The notes under the pieces are model-generated. The model was given only the letters and a program-made list of their open reading frames with translations, made no database searches and was not told where the DNA came from. A program made the translations under genes and the position numbers. From NCBI RefSeq assembly GCF_030463535.1, contig NC_132879.1:38119425-38183424 (forward strand): a DNA stretch of 64,000 nucleotides. The letters are read 5' to 3'. Below are positions 39,401 to 50,246 of the stretch, piece by piece (position 1 is the first letter of the stretch; each line of letters opens with the position of its first letter). Source of the stretch: Salminus brasiliensis. Lineage: Eukaryota > Chordata > Actinopteri > Characiformes > Bryconidae.

Positions 39401-40329
39401 CATCTATCCATCAATCTATCATTTATCCATCATCCATCTTTCCATCCATTCATCTATCTATCCATCTTTCCATCTATCAATGTATCCATCAATCCATTAT
39501 CTATCCATCATCTATCCATCCATCCATCTATCAATCTATCCATCTATTAGGTTGAATTTCATTCTCTTCTCTTGGTTCAGCACCTGGTCAGCCATGTCAG
39601 TCTTACATTTACATTTACTTTTATGGCATTTAGCAGATGCTCTTATCCAGAGCGACTTACAAGGTTACTCGTATTACAGAGGAGGGCCAATGTAGTTTTA
39701 GGAGTCTTGCCCAAGGACTCTTATTGGTGTAGCGCAACATAGTCACCCAGACCGGGAATCGAACCCTGGTCTCCCACATGGTGTTGTTGTAACTCAATGG
39801 CAGGTGGTGGTGTTACCTGTTGTGTTATCTGTTGCGCCACACCAACCACAGTCTTCATGTTTTCATTCAGTTCCTATACTAGATGCAGGAGATATCGGAG
39901 GTTCCACTGTGCTTCGATTGTTCTTCTGAAGTAAAACTTTTAGTCATGCTCAATAAACTGACCTGCGTATCAGAGGTATCTTGCCAGGGCCTGGCCCACA
40001 CCAGGTCTCCCTGCACAGGCCTGTGTGCCAGCGTGTTCAGTCTGTAGGAGGCTGCCTCGTTCCACAGCCGGCTGCAGTAGGCGTGGAGGTAGAAGACCCT
40101 CATGCCATGGGGAAGGCTGAGCCAGGCTCGCCCGCAGCCCTCTTGGTTGCTGCCATAGCGATGCAGTGCCCGCAGCATTAGCCTCTCTCTAGCTTTATAT
40201 GCAGGCATTAGAGCTAGGCTCTCTTTTGCATTGCCTGGAAAAGAAAAAATGCATTTCATCAGGCACTCGTTTTTCGGTTTTCTAATTTACACGCCACAGT
40301 TTATTGGTATGATGGTATAGAATAGGGGT

Positions 40330-40374
<45 letters not shown>

Positions 40375-40385
40375 TACATACATAT

Positions 40386-40422
<37 letters not shown>

Positions 40423-43400
40423 AATGCAAAGCACCGATGAACCAAAAGAACTATTGGTTATTCAAATTTAAATATTTAATCTGTTGACTGGCTGTAAATG
40501 TCATATGATTACTTGACTTTACTGCTTAAAGAACCCACTACAGCATGTATTAACCACCTCAGGGGGCCTATTCATTCTGTACTCGCACTGAACAGTGAGC
40601 TCCAAATTGCGTTGCATTGTGAACAAACCTACTGGAAACATAGAAATGTAGGGTGTTTGTCAAGTGTACTTGCCTGTGTTAAGAAAATGCCATTTCGCTT
40701 TATTTTGGAGGTCCTCGCCTTCTTCTGGGCTCAGGAACAACTTTACAGCAGTATTCTAAGAGAGACACATACAGTACAACCGTTTAGTGGAATGCTGTTT
40801 ACAGTCATTGTACAAACACAACAAATTCTGATCCAACACACCCAAGAGTGATGCCTAAGCATCGGCCAAATAAACACTGTATAACTTCTTATAACTTATT
40901 CACTGCTTTTGGATAAGCCATCCTCTGCTTAATGAAATACAATACATTTACATTTAAGGCATTTAGCAGATGCTCTTATTCAGAGCGACTTACAAAGGTG
41001 CTTTGCTATTTACCCAAGAAAAACCTTAGCTAGTTAGAATAGACTAATAGTTCAAAGATACCTCTAAGCTTTAGACATTACTAAGCACAAGTCAATAAGG
41101 TGACCATAGTACTCTGCTATTCGTCCAAGTATTCTCTGAAGAGGTGGGTCTTCAGTCTGCGTTTGAAGACAGCGAGCGACTTGGCCGTTCAAACACCCAG
41201 GGGAAGCTCGTTCCACCACTTTGGTGCCAGGACAGAAAAAATCCTGGACGCATGTCTTCCGCGGATATCGAGGGATGGCGGGTTGAGCCGAGCCGTACTT
41301 GAAGCTCGAAGGGCTCTTGGTGCGGATCGGCTTTTGACCATTGCCATCAAGTACGGAGGGGCTGGTCCGTTCTTGGCTTTGTAGGCCAGCGTCAGGGTTT
41401 TGTATCTGAGGCAGGCAGCAGCTACAGGAAGCCAGTGGAGAGAACGCAGCAGTGGAGTAACATGGCTGAATTTAGAAACATTGAAGACGACCCGTGCCGC
41501 TGCATTCTGGATGAGTTGTAGGGGCCTGATGGTGCGCAGAGGGAGACCAAGTCTGGAAGTGACGAGAGACTGAACGATCACCTGGGCGGCCTCTCTAGAG
41601 AGGAAGGGTCGAATTCTCCGGATGTTGTACAGGAGAAATCTGCATGACTGAGTTCCGTTTGCAACATGACTTGAGAACGATAATTGATCATCCATGACTA
41701 CACCAAGGCTTCGAGCTTCTGTAGAAGGAGTGACCAGTGAGTTCTCAAAGGAGATGGCAAGATCGTTTTTAGGTCCAGCAGTTCCCGGGATGTACAGCAG
41801 CTCCGTCTTATAGGCTGGCATGGAGTATTGTATTATTATATGACATCTGGTTATGTATGTCAACATATCTAATCCACATTGTAATAACAGGCCTCACCCG
41901 GTCGCACCTCAGCAGCACTAGTCTGGGGGTTTAATAACAACAAAAAAAAATTTAATAATTATATTGACTATCCAAGTGTGATCAGCGCTCTCAAGGTTTG
42001 CTTCTTTTTTCTGGGAAACAAAGGGCAAAAAGGATTGAGTAAACTAAACCGAAAGGTCTTCCTACCATGTCTTCTTTTAGAAGTGCAAGCCCCACTCTGT
42101 CAGCTTGAACACTCTGGCTATTTCCAAACCTCTGAGGTCCATAATAGTTTACAAAGCCATGAGTCTGCAAAGCAAAATTGGCAAGAGTCAGCAGAGAAAA
42201 TGCACATGAATAATAAACACTGTATATCAAGGGTGGGGGACCAAGGACAGGAGTCCAGCAAGGTTGCAGAATTCCCTCCTTAATAATACTCTGACTAAAC
42301 AAAACTGTTGGGGAATCCGGCCCTCCAGAACCAGAGTTCTCCACCCATGCTGTATATCAACTGTAAAATTAGAACAACTAGACCATAACTTGACAAGAAG
42401 TTATGTCACTTTTTTTTACTGCAGGGCCAAATGGATACTAAGGCTGCGCGTACCGTTTTGCAATGGTGCAGACTTATTAGAGGAAGTGTGCGGCGTCTCA
42501 ATAATTATTTGACAGTTTCGCTCTGACGTCTTACACTACAACTTCAAGGCCAATGTAGCTAGCTATCAGCAGCTAACTCACTGAAGCTGTAATTCATCTG
42601 TTAGCATTGTGCAATCTACATACATAAATCATATTTAAACCACATCACTGAGGCCATTTTATAGATGTAGTATGCAAAATAATGTTGGAACCTACTTTAA
42701 ACAATTGACTCAACTGTGTGACGACTTACGCATGCACTTAGCACTATGCTAAAGGATAGCAAAAGCCGTGGTCTGAAAATAAAATATGGTTTACAGTCAC
42801 AAAATTGTAAACAAATTCTAGCACAACTGGAATCCCACATCAACTTTCAAACATAAAAAAATGCGCAAACCGCTTGAAGCGCTCGCAAAGGCAATACTAG
42901 CTTCCACTAAGCGAGCCGAGCCATGCTAATGCCGCAGTCCTGATGTAGGACAAGGCCATCTTGTGGGCTGTGTCACATGAAGAGCCCTAAAATACAACAA
43001 CAATTCTCTGTTGTACTTATTATTACATACAGTCTCTGTCATTTTCTGTTCTGGAAATATAAAGACCCAGAATTATGCGCCAAATATAGAGCCAATCAAC
43101 GGATTCCTATTCCACTAAGCCCTCCCAAGTCCGGTTAGCCAACCATGATGAGAAAAACATGCCTCGACGTTTCAGTGTGGAAAAGCCACCGGAATGATTG
43201 CCGATTGCGGACTCCGTGCTGAAGTGCATACAGCTTCTCAAAGAATTCTGATGAGTTAGGTTCACCTGTACATTCTTCACCGCCTTGCTCACAAGCTCTT
43301 CCAGCTCTGGTGAACTACACTTCCCATGAGGCTTCAGGTCCCGGACGAGAAGGTCGAAGTGGTTGCCCTGTAGCCTCCCGAGTCGAAGGGGTTCGGACAC

Positions 43401-46211
43401 TGGATGGATATTAGACAGCTGCATTCCTCTCCTCTCAAACTCTGAAACCTTCTCCAACAACCTACCAGCAGACATAATCCCACACGCTGTGAACACACCC
43501 CGAAACACATTGCTTTAAAAGCGTCAGGCTGTTGTCATAGTTTAAAACAGACTTACACAGCGAATGCAGAAGATTTCTGAAACATCACCAAATCTAAATC
43601 ATGTTAACGGCTCCTGAGTGGAGCAGCCATCTAATGCACTGGCCCCATCATTGGTTCAATCCCCAGCAATGCTACAGCCATCCATGGTCAGGAGTCCCAG
43701 AGAACGTAATTGGCCTTGTTGTCTCGGGGTGGGGAGGATTGCCTTACCTCTCCTCCCATTACTCAGTTTAATAGCTTGTGAGCTTAATAATATGGATGGT
43801 TATGGTCACGTTTGTATGTTCTGTCCATTACCGTTCTGGGGAGATCTTCTTTACAACCATGGACTGGAAGGTGATGGCCCTTTTATCTTTAATGCCGGCG
43901 TAGCTGAAATCAGATGGAAGAACTCCAAGCGCTGCTGCCATGTAGCTGATTGCCTCTAGAGTCTCAAGGTTCTCTTTCTTCAATGTAAAACCTTGTAAAA
44001 AAAAAAAAAAAGACATGGCATGGTGGAATAAACTCAATACACATATATTATCACTAAGTTCTAAGCCCATCTACACTACCCATGGACAGGTGAAGAAAAT
44101 AACTTGGCACCTGACAATGGGTGGGACATATTAGACAGCAAGTGACCAGTCAGTTGTTGGAGTTGATAAGCATGCATAAGAATTTGAGCCATTTGTGACT
44201 AGGCAGCATCTTTGAAATGAAAGGCCTTGTCTTGTGGGGTGTTCCAGGGCATGCTGAGGTCAGTACCGACCAAACGTTCTTCAAGGAAGGACAATCAGTG
44301 AACAAGTGACAGGATCATGCCACTCTTACCAATTATATGACTTATTGGATCTGTGCTTTTTTTGGTGCCAGATACTACAGGACACCTTCAGAGGTCCTGA
44401 GGAGTTTATGCTTTGACAGGGCTGAGCTGTTCTGGCTGCTCCAGGGATTTACTGTTATGGCTGGTCATTATACCTTTTAACATTTGTGATATTTCTATCA
44501 AAATTTCTAGAACCAGACACACAACTGGTTTAGTTCTTAATCAAAGCTTTTTGATTGATTCTCTAATCATCAGGAGAAATAATAAGGAGTCTAAAATAGA
44601 CCCTTCTTGATGTTCTTTAAAAGAGGCCATATCATCAACTCCTCGAGTTTTTTTTTTTTTTTTTTTTGCATTGTTGACATGTAAAGTCATGTAAAAGTGT
44701 TTGTCAGGTAAAATGGTATGTGTAGGTAAGAGGTAGTGATAAGAATCAGTGGTTACTATGTCCACAACAAAAATACAGCCTTTTTTCCTTTCTTGACCAG
44801 TGAACCAGCCGATGATTTTTTGAGTAATTTACAGTAATATTATATTATTATATTATATAACAAAATTGTATTTTGTTACTGTACTCCAAAATTACTTTTG
44901 GAGTACAGTATTATTCAAATTGTGTAGTTGAAATTTACAGAATTAAAAAAACAACATTTTGTGCCTTATATTTTCATGTAAACCATTAAGTTACAAACGG
45001 CGAATTTCAAAGGCTGCAAGATTTTTCTCTTTGACTCCTGCCAATCAGCAGCCACATTCATATCAGTGTAATATTAAATATACATATATATTTGTTTTAA
45101 ATACATCTGACTAAACGTTGTAAGCACACTGTTGATTCCACTTTAACTTACAAAGCAGGAAGGAACCTTTCACTTAAGTTCAAGTTTTTTGCACCTAACC
45201 CATAACAGATAATAAAAAAATCTTATGCCATAACCTTCTGAAACATCTTGTAAGCCAATGTCTCAGGAATCAGGCAGCATAATTATGAACATGTCACATG
45301 ATAGCTTTCAGTGAGAAAGATTTGAAATGCATGAAACATTTTGGGAGATTCTTCAAAGGTTCTTCCAGGACTCATACTGAGCCTTCCTCCCGCTCACCTG
45401 TGTAGGTATCCACCTGCTCTTCACAATCCATCACTGTCCTCTTCTTACTCTGTCTTCCTTTCTCCCTCATCCTCACTGTAATGGCAGTCTTGTCCTGCTC
45501 GGAGAAGCTCTTCGTCTCCACCAGCTTCCCAAATCTCCTGCTCAGAAAATGGTGCACAGACGTCCGGTGACTCTTGCTGTCATCAGGGCAGAAGGTGAAG
45601 GCAGAGCCGTGGACTTTAGCATCTATGAACCTGAAGAAGTCCTCCGCCTCCTCTTCAGAGACTAGCTTTGAGAGCTCTCTGAAGTCCGGGTCCTCTCTGA
45701 CGCTGATCTCTGCCTGGTTGGTGACCGTCATGAGATGGGGGTAGCTGTGTCTCACGGCCCTGTGCACACTGGCTCGCTGCTGTTTATCAGGGAAGGTGCC
45801 AAGGGTCATTTCCAAGTCCTTTTTCTGCTCCTCACTGCAGCCCAGGAGTTTGCCGGCAAACTCCTCCAGTGCCTCATTTACAGAACAGCCCAGCAAAACG
45901 TTCAGGTCAAAATCCTCAGTCAAAACGGAACCATCCGCGTTCAAGTCAGTGACTCCACCGGTGACCTCCCGCAGGACCGGCTTTTCAGTCCTGAGGTTTG
46001 CCCTGATGTCTTCTTCCTCTTTGTTGGAGGACTGTTGGGCTGCTGGGGTTTGCTCTAGGGGATCTGTCCTGTTCACAGGTCGTCCGTGAAGGTCTATCTC
46101 AATGACCACAAAGCCTTTGGTGGAGTTCTTGATGCTGCCGCTGAAGCCTTCATGGTCGGACATGAAGCAGGGGAGGCACCGAGTCTCCATTTCCACTTGA
46201 GGCAGATACAC
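36442..46211 (-). CDS. pus7l: PUS7L, pseudouridylate synthase 7-like (8 coding exons)
   Basis: TruD-family RNA pseudouridine synthase, which isomerises uridine to pseudouridine in RNA. Coding exons in order: 46211-45398, 43991-43832, 43461-43266, 42164-42066, 40755-40674, 40234-39963, 36923-36870, 36762-36442. They join in frame to 665 codons plus TAA; I recall the human protein as about 701. AGIKDKRA carries the expected catalytic Asp at about residue 307; NYYGPQRFG (about 396-404) is the second TruD signature; the end, [13 protein letters not shown], matches the PUS7L family. Every junction has an AG acceptor and a GT donor except exon 5, which uses GC. The first Met (46211) is in a weak context; the Met at 46190 has G at -3 and G at +4 and may be the true start. 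A candidate AATAAA lies at 35812-35807, about 630 nt past the stop. Introns carry a SINE, an L2 piece and a dead Tc1. No exon looks broken. Product identity is firm; target RNAs cannot be read from the sequence. Confidence 0.95.
37471..37714. repeat. ATCC/ATCT tetranucleotide microsatellite, left half
   Basis: Mixed CATC, TATC and CATT tetranucleotides, lying in the PUS7L intron between exons 6 and 7. Interrupted by the Tc1 element that starts at 37715; the same repeat resumes at 39225. Confidence 0.95.
37715..39224 (+). mobile_element. Tc1/mariner-like transposon, full length but dead
   Basis: 1510 bases between TA dinucleotides (37713-37714; 39225-39226). The ends CAGTTGTGTTCAAAAT and ATTTTAAACACAACTG (complement at the right end) are inverted repeats. 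The transposase starts at 38008 ([12 protein letters not shown], helix-turn-helix) and shows [12 protein letters not shown] (first Asp), [11 protein letters not shown] (second Asp) and [14 protein letters not shown] (Glu). It is broken by frameshifts near 38110 and 38580, stops near 38195 and 38355, and a small deletion after the second Asp motif. It lies antisense within PUS7L. Confidence 0.92.
39225..39547. repeat. ATCC/ATCT tetranucleotide microsatellite, right half
   Basis: Continuation of the 37471-37714 array on the far side of the Tc1 insertion; combined length about 560 bases. Confidence 0.95.
39604..39849 (-). mobile_element. tRNA-derived SINE with L2-like 3' tail (V-SINE type)
   Basis: On the minus strand the head is tRNA-like (GGTGTGGCGCAACAG as A box; B box GGTTCGATTCC, complement at 39755-39765). 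The element ends in GTAAGTCGCTCTGGATAAGA, GCATCTGCTAAATGCC and a TAAATG tail. That tail is the same as the 3' end of the L2-like copies at 40943 and 46918, the usual sign of SINE/LINE partnership. Located in a PUS7L intron. Confidence 0.85.
40332..40420. repeat. (CA)n, (CATA)n and (TA)n compound microsatellite
   Basis: About 19 CA units, then TACA units, then TA units, within the PUS7L intron between exons 5 and 6. Confidence 0.95.
40943..41818 (-). mobile_element. L2-like LINE, 5'-truncated
   Basis: Minus-strand frame ends ORF2 with [77 protein letters not shown] and WWNELPLGV. This is the C-terminal part of an L2-type reverse transcriptase. The tail ends CTAAATGCCTTAAATGTAAA at 40943. Inserted in sense direction in the PUS7L intron between exons 4 and 5. 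The frame from 41866 to 41189 is open but lacks the catalytic polymerase core, so it is not functional; a short deletion after TSRL removes the usual DYCNSLLAG. Confidence 0.9.
42225..42345. repeat. Possible non-autonomous transposon remnant
   Basis: AGGGTGGGGGACCAAGGACAGGAGTCCAG and TGCAGAATTCC resemble the 'caggggtgtccagtcctg ... ctgcaggctttc' fish repeat. Related remnants lie at 55396-55450 and 58730-58880. Tentative. Confidence 0.3.
43606..43790 (+). mobile_element. tRNA-derived SINE inside PUS7L intron 2
   Basis: The head CGGCTCCTGAGTGGAGCAGCC and the B-box-like GGTTCAATCCC at 43653-43663 are followed by the body CCATGGTCAGGAGTCCCAG and AATTGGCC. This resembles a SINE family known from catfish and characins (memory). 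It fills about half of the 370-base intron between PUS7L exons 2 and 3 and is antisense to the gene. Confidence 0.65.
44060..44482 (+). mobile_element. Tc1-type element with large internal deletion
   Basis: The left half resembles the 5' end of a Tc1 family (GGGTGGGACATATTAGACAGC, then CTTGTGGGGTGTTCC and AAGGAAGGACAATC). It then jumps to the transposase C-terminus (TGCCAGATACTACAGGAC) and the end TTATGGCTGGTCAT. Most of the catalytic region is missing. Lies in PUS7L intron 1. Same family as the fragments at 9.3 and 22 kb. Confidence 0.65.
44648..44668. repeat. Poly-T run
   Basis: About 21 T within PUS7L intron 1. Confidence 0.8.
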
Positions 46212-46470
46212 AGCGGCTTTTACGTGCTTTGAGCGTGTGTATCAGTAGAAAGAGGCGGCATTCTCATTATCTACTAAGTTTTCTGGAGATATAGGGCGAA
46301 CTGCTGTAGTTCAGGAGCAAACATTTGAACTGAAAGTGCTGTGTGAGTATTTTATTCAGCAGAAAGCAAACCGTGCACAGCTTCCGCGCACATGCTGTAA
46401 ACATACGGGGAAGTTCCGCCCCACGTGTGGAAGCATGGAGGAGGAGGAGCGCCAGCTCTCTTAAAGAGAC
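46212..46470 (-). promoter_or_regulatory. pus7l: Probable PUS7L promoter and 5' UTR
   Basis: The sequence upstream of the PUS7L start is less AT-rich than its surroundings. Near 46415-46430 it holds a GC-rich stretch with CCGCCCCACGTG, which includes a CACGTG E-box, followed by a purine-rich GGAGGAGGAGGAG stretch. Position and composition fit a TATA-less promoter. The start site is inferred only. Confidence 0.35.
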
Positions 46471-46917
46471 AGTAACCCAAATTTCAACCGACAGTTCAAT
46501 GGTTGATATGTCAAAACACATTCATTCAGACTCAGATTCATTCAGAAAAATAATATTTGAAATGGCATATTTAAAAAATACGTGCAAATTTTTTAAACTG
46601 ACCTAAGTAGTATGTAATGCAGGTAGTTACATAACACCACACATAACCGGCTACTCTGAATGCAGATTTGCATGTGATCATGCTTGAACCATTAGCCTGA
46701 TAGCCTCAGGTCTTTACGCTTGCCCATTTCTCCTGCATTCAACACATCACCTTCAAGAACGGACTGTTCACTTGCTGTCTAATATATCCCCCCCTTCACA
46801 GATGCCACTGTAGATGAAGATAATCAATGATCAATGTTCCACACTTACTTTGTTAGCCTCCTGTCATCCTGTTCTTCAGTGGTCAGAACCCCACAAGCCT
46901 GACCACCACACAGCATT

Positions 46918-47062
46918 ACATTTACATTTAAGGCATTTAGCAGACACTCTTATCCAGAGCGACTTACAAAAGTGCTTTGCTATTTACCCAAGAAAAACCT
47001 CAGCTAGTTTAAAAAGGCTAAACATTCAAAGATACCTCTAAGCTTAGACACTACTAAACACA
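46918..47062 (-). mobile_element. L2-like LINE 3' end only
   Basis: Begins ACATTTACATTTAAGGCATT and runs to GATACCTCTAAGCTTAGACAC, matching the 3' untranslated end of the 40.9 kb copy. Severely 5'-truncated, as usual for LINE insertions. Confidence 0.85.
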
Positions 47063-47086
47063 AGTCAGTAACTATTCGCCCAAGTA

Positions 47087-47507
47087 GGTATTATTTGGGT
47101 GGTGGATCAATCTCAGCACGGTTGTGTTGCGCTGCTACATGTGGATCAGACACAGCAGTGCTCCTGGAGTTTTTAAACACCTCAGAGTCACTGCCGGACT
47201 GAGAACAGCCCACCAACCAGATACCAATATCCAGCCAACAGCGTGTGGTAGGCAGCACCCTGTGGGCACCGATAAAGGACTAGAAGATGACCAACACAAA
47301 CAGTGCAGCAACAGATGAGCTTCTGTCTCTGACATCACATCTACAAGATGGAGCAACTAGGGAGGAGTGTCTAATGGAGTACAGTAAGTGGACACAGTGT
47401 TTTAAAACTCCAGCAGCACTGCCGTGTCCGATCCACTCAAACCACCGCAACACATGTTAACACACCACCCCCACATTAGTGTCACTGCAGTCATTCCAAA
47501 TAATACC
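47087..47507. mobile_element. Foldback MITE with long inverted repeats
   Basis: Outer ends GGTATTATTTGG and CCAAATAATACC are inverted. The arms then match over more than 100 bases (GTGGATCAGACACAGCAGTG at left; complement of CACTGCCGTGTCCGATCCAC at right; CTGGAGTTTTTAAACAC against GTGTTTTAAAACTCCAG), with a gap in the left arm. The centre has no coding content. It resembles a palindromic repeat abundant in teleost genomes (memory). Confidence 0.8.
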
Positions 47508-49558
47508 TTTTTTGTTGGTGTTCTGACCATTGAGGAACAGGGTGAAAGTATGCAGAGAAGCAGATGGACTACAGTCTGGAATAGAACTACAAAGTGCTCC
47601 TATATGCTGGAGTGGAGCTGATGTTGACCTGCTTTTTGCCTGTACTGTTTGTTACACTCCAATAAGAACTACAAATGGCACAGATCTTACATTTCAGCCT
47701 CACCAGTGTCTGTGGCATGTAAAACAGCTTAGAATCACAGGCCTTGCATATGAAGAAGACATTGCTTGTGTTTTTACCCGAAGAGTTCACGCTGCAGGTT
47801 GCTTTAAGTGAGGCCTGCTTTAAGTGAGCTGAAGCATTTGCCAGCAGCAGCTGCACAGATGCATCGAGCCATAAAGCTCGGCGTGCACACTACTCCTCAG
47901 ATTTGTTATTCAAATTTCCTTCCACATCCCTTGCACTTTAAATAAAGACAAAGATGCATGTGATTTAAATATTTTATTTTCCCTATCTCATACATTTTGA
48001 TTTGTTAAAAAAACAGTTGAGACTTGACACTGAACAATGATGTTGACAATCTCATTCAAGACTTCATAACACTCCAGAGAAATGCTAATAGTGGTTTGCC
48101 TGTTCAGTAGACGGATCTTAGGGGTTGATCCTTTCCCTTCTGAGAGATTTTAAAGGAGTAGTCCAATGTTGTTCCTCTTCTGTTTGTGAAGACAATAGTT
48201 ACTGGTAGAACCATTTTTGCTTAGATTGCAGAACAGGAGAAACAAGTGCAATGCAATATCCTCCCAACTGCTGTGCTGTTAAATAAGACTGGGTAAAGAT
48301 AAGCTGACACCGTCTGAATACTACTGATCACACACGTACGTTTTTATGCAAAACAGTTGGGTGATAACATGATATTATTCAAGGATGTTGCTGAATTTTT
48401 TACGCTTGTTGTTGCAGTCCATTCTAAACCCAAAAAGCAGCTCGCCACTCTGTCTTGCTTTAGAAGCACACATTTCCCCAATTAAAAAAGTTCTGAAAAC
48501 TGGATTACAAAAATGTTCCATGAGGATGAACTATTGGACTGCTCCTTTAGTGTTTTCAGCTCCGCAGAGATGCTGTGTAAACATAAAGTGTGTGATGTGG
48601 ATGTGAATGCTGTGCCGTGGAACAGAAGCAAACATTCTCTGAGACAAACAGGACAGCCACTCTGACAGAACAAACTTGATCCAACACGTGAGACGACATG
48701 ATCTGGACATACCAGCTGTTCAGGCTTAGAAAAATAGTGTTTCTGCAGGTTTATATTTCACTCGAAGAATGTGAAAAACATTTCGATGCCGAGAGCATCA
48801 CTCATTCAGATTTCTCAGACAAAATGGGTCCTTTAGAAAAAAAAACTCTCTCTCTACATTATCAAAGTCCTCTACATTACAAATCACAAAAGGAGTTAAT
48901 ACCTACTCTTAATGCACATAAAAAAGAATAATGAAGAATTTCTTTCTTCGTTTGTTGCACTCAGCAACTCCTTCATTAAAATGATCTGACTCCAAAGCAA
49001 GAGGGCTACAAAGCCCTGATGTTTCAAATGTCCAGGGTGCTATTGATTAACTCGCTCTCTGAGTCATAAGGTCTGTTTAGGTAAAAAGCAATCAACTGCT
49101 GGCATTCGTCTGGAATAGCATGAAAGTTAATCAATACGACCCAGACAAATGAAGGGGGGAGGAGGAAAAAAAAGCAAAGAAAAAAAAAAAAGCTGACCTT
49201 TCAGCCTTCCTGAGGGTCAAACAATTGCATAGGGCTACTTACTCATAAACCCAGCCTATGAGGAGTTCTAGCATTCAATCCAAAGCTGGGTTTTGGTTTG
49301 CATCTGAGAAGCTAGTCCATATTCCAGCCAAACAGTGTAATGTAGTGTTAGATTTGTCACCATATTAATCACAAAAAGTATTCTTGAGTGCACACAAATG
49401 CTCTTCAGATGGTCCTATATTAGTGTTCTTTTTTGTGCATAGAAAAAAGCTATGGGGTTGTGGGATGCAGGTAAACTGGGAGGTAAGTTATAACAAGGGC
49501 TCATCACTGGAGGTGCATTGTACCATTGTTATGCTAGAAAATGGGACGTTGTAGGCGA

Positions 49559-50201
49559 TTAATCGTCATCCCCATCCCCCGGTGGACGTGTGATTCTGCG
49601 CCCACCCCTCTTCCCGGTCGGACCCTTGGGCTTGGCAAAAGCTTGTTTGTGTGCGTGCTGCTTGGGGTGCACCTCTTCATACAGGTAATCACTGGTGAGT
49701 TCATCACCATTATCGATCTCCAGCTGCAGAAAAGAAATCAGGATAAGTAATTAAGCAAACCTAATTAACCACCTAGAGAAATATATATTGTTTTGGAGCA
49801 TTGCTGTGAGGATTTGACTGCATTTAGCCACAAGAGCGTTAGTGAATTCAGGACATTGGATGACCACTACCCCATCTTATCCCAAAAGTACTGGACAGAG
49901 CACCATCATTCCAGAGAACACTAAGCTTTATACCCCTCTAGCCTACGCCTGACATTAGTCAAAGTGCTAATAGATTCATGTTAATCTGCTCCAGAGAGTC
50001 CTATTCTTTTGGCAATACTTCTCTACAGGGACTAGACAAGCTGTGTAACATGTACCTTTTTGGCAACTTCTATGTGCAGGTTTTTTTCCACCGTGTCTAT
50101 GAGAGGATTTTTGCAGCTGGAGTACAACATCCTCTCCCGAATGCTGCACTTGTAACCAGGCATTGAGTAGATAAACACTGGAAACACACACACACACACA
50201 C

Positions 50202-50246
<45 letters not shown>

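Larger units (their letters stand above)
46212..49558. other. PUS7L-TWF1 intergenic region (no IRAK4 seen)
   Basis: Between the PUS7L start and the TWF1 stop I find an L2 tail (46918-47062), a foldback MITE (47087-47507) and the probable TWF1 3' UTR (49558 to about 47.97 kb). No frame with death-domain or kinase motifs (such as HRD or DFG) was seen on either strand. Confidence 0.6.

Noticed and set aside
39225..39547. Possible CRISPR-like spaced repeat
   Set aside because: Units are 4 bases with no unique spacers; it is an ordinary microsatellite in animal DNA.
45735..46089. Plus-strand frames of about 100 codons
   Set aside because: Antisense shadows of PUS7L exon 1.
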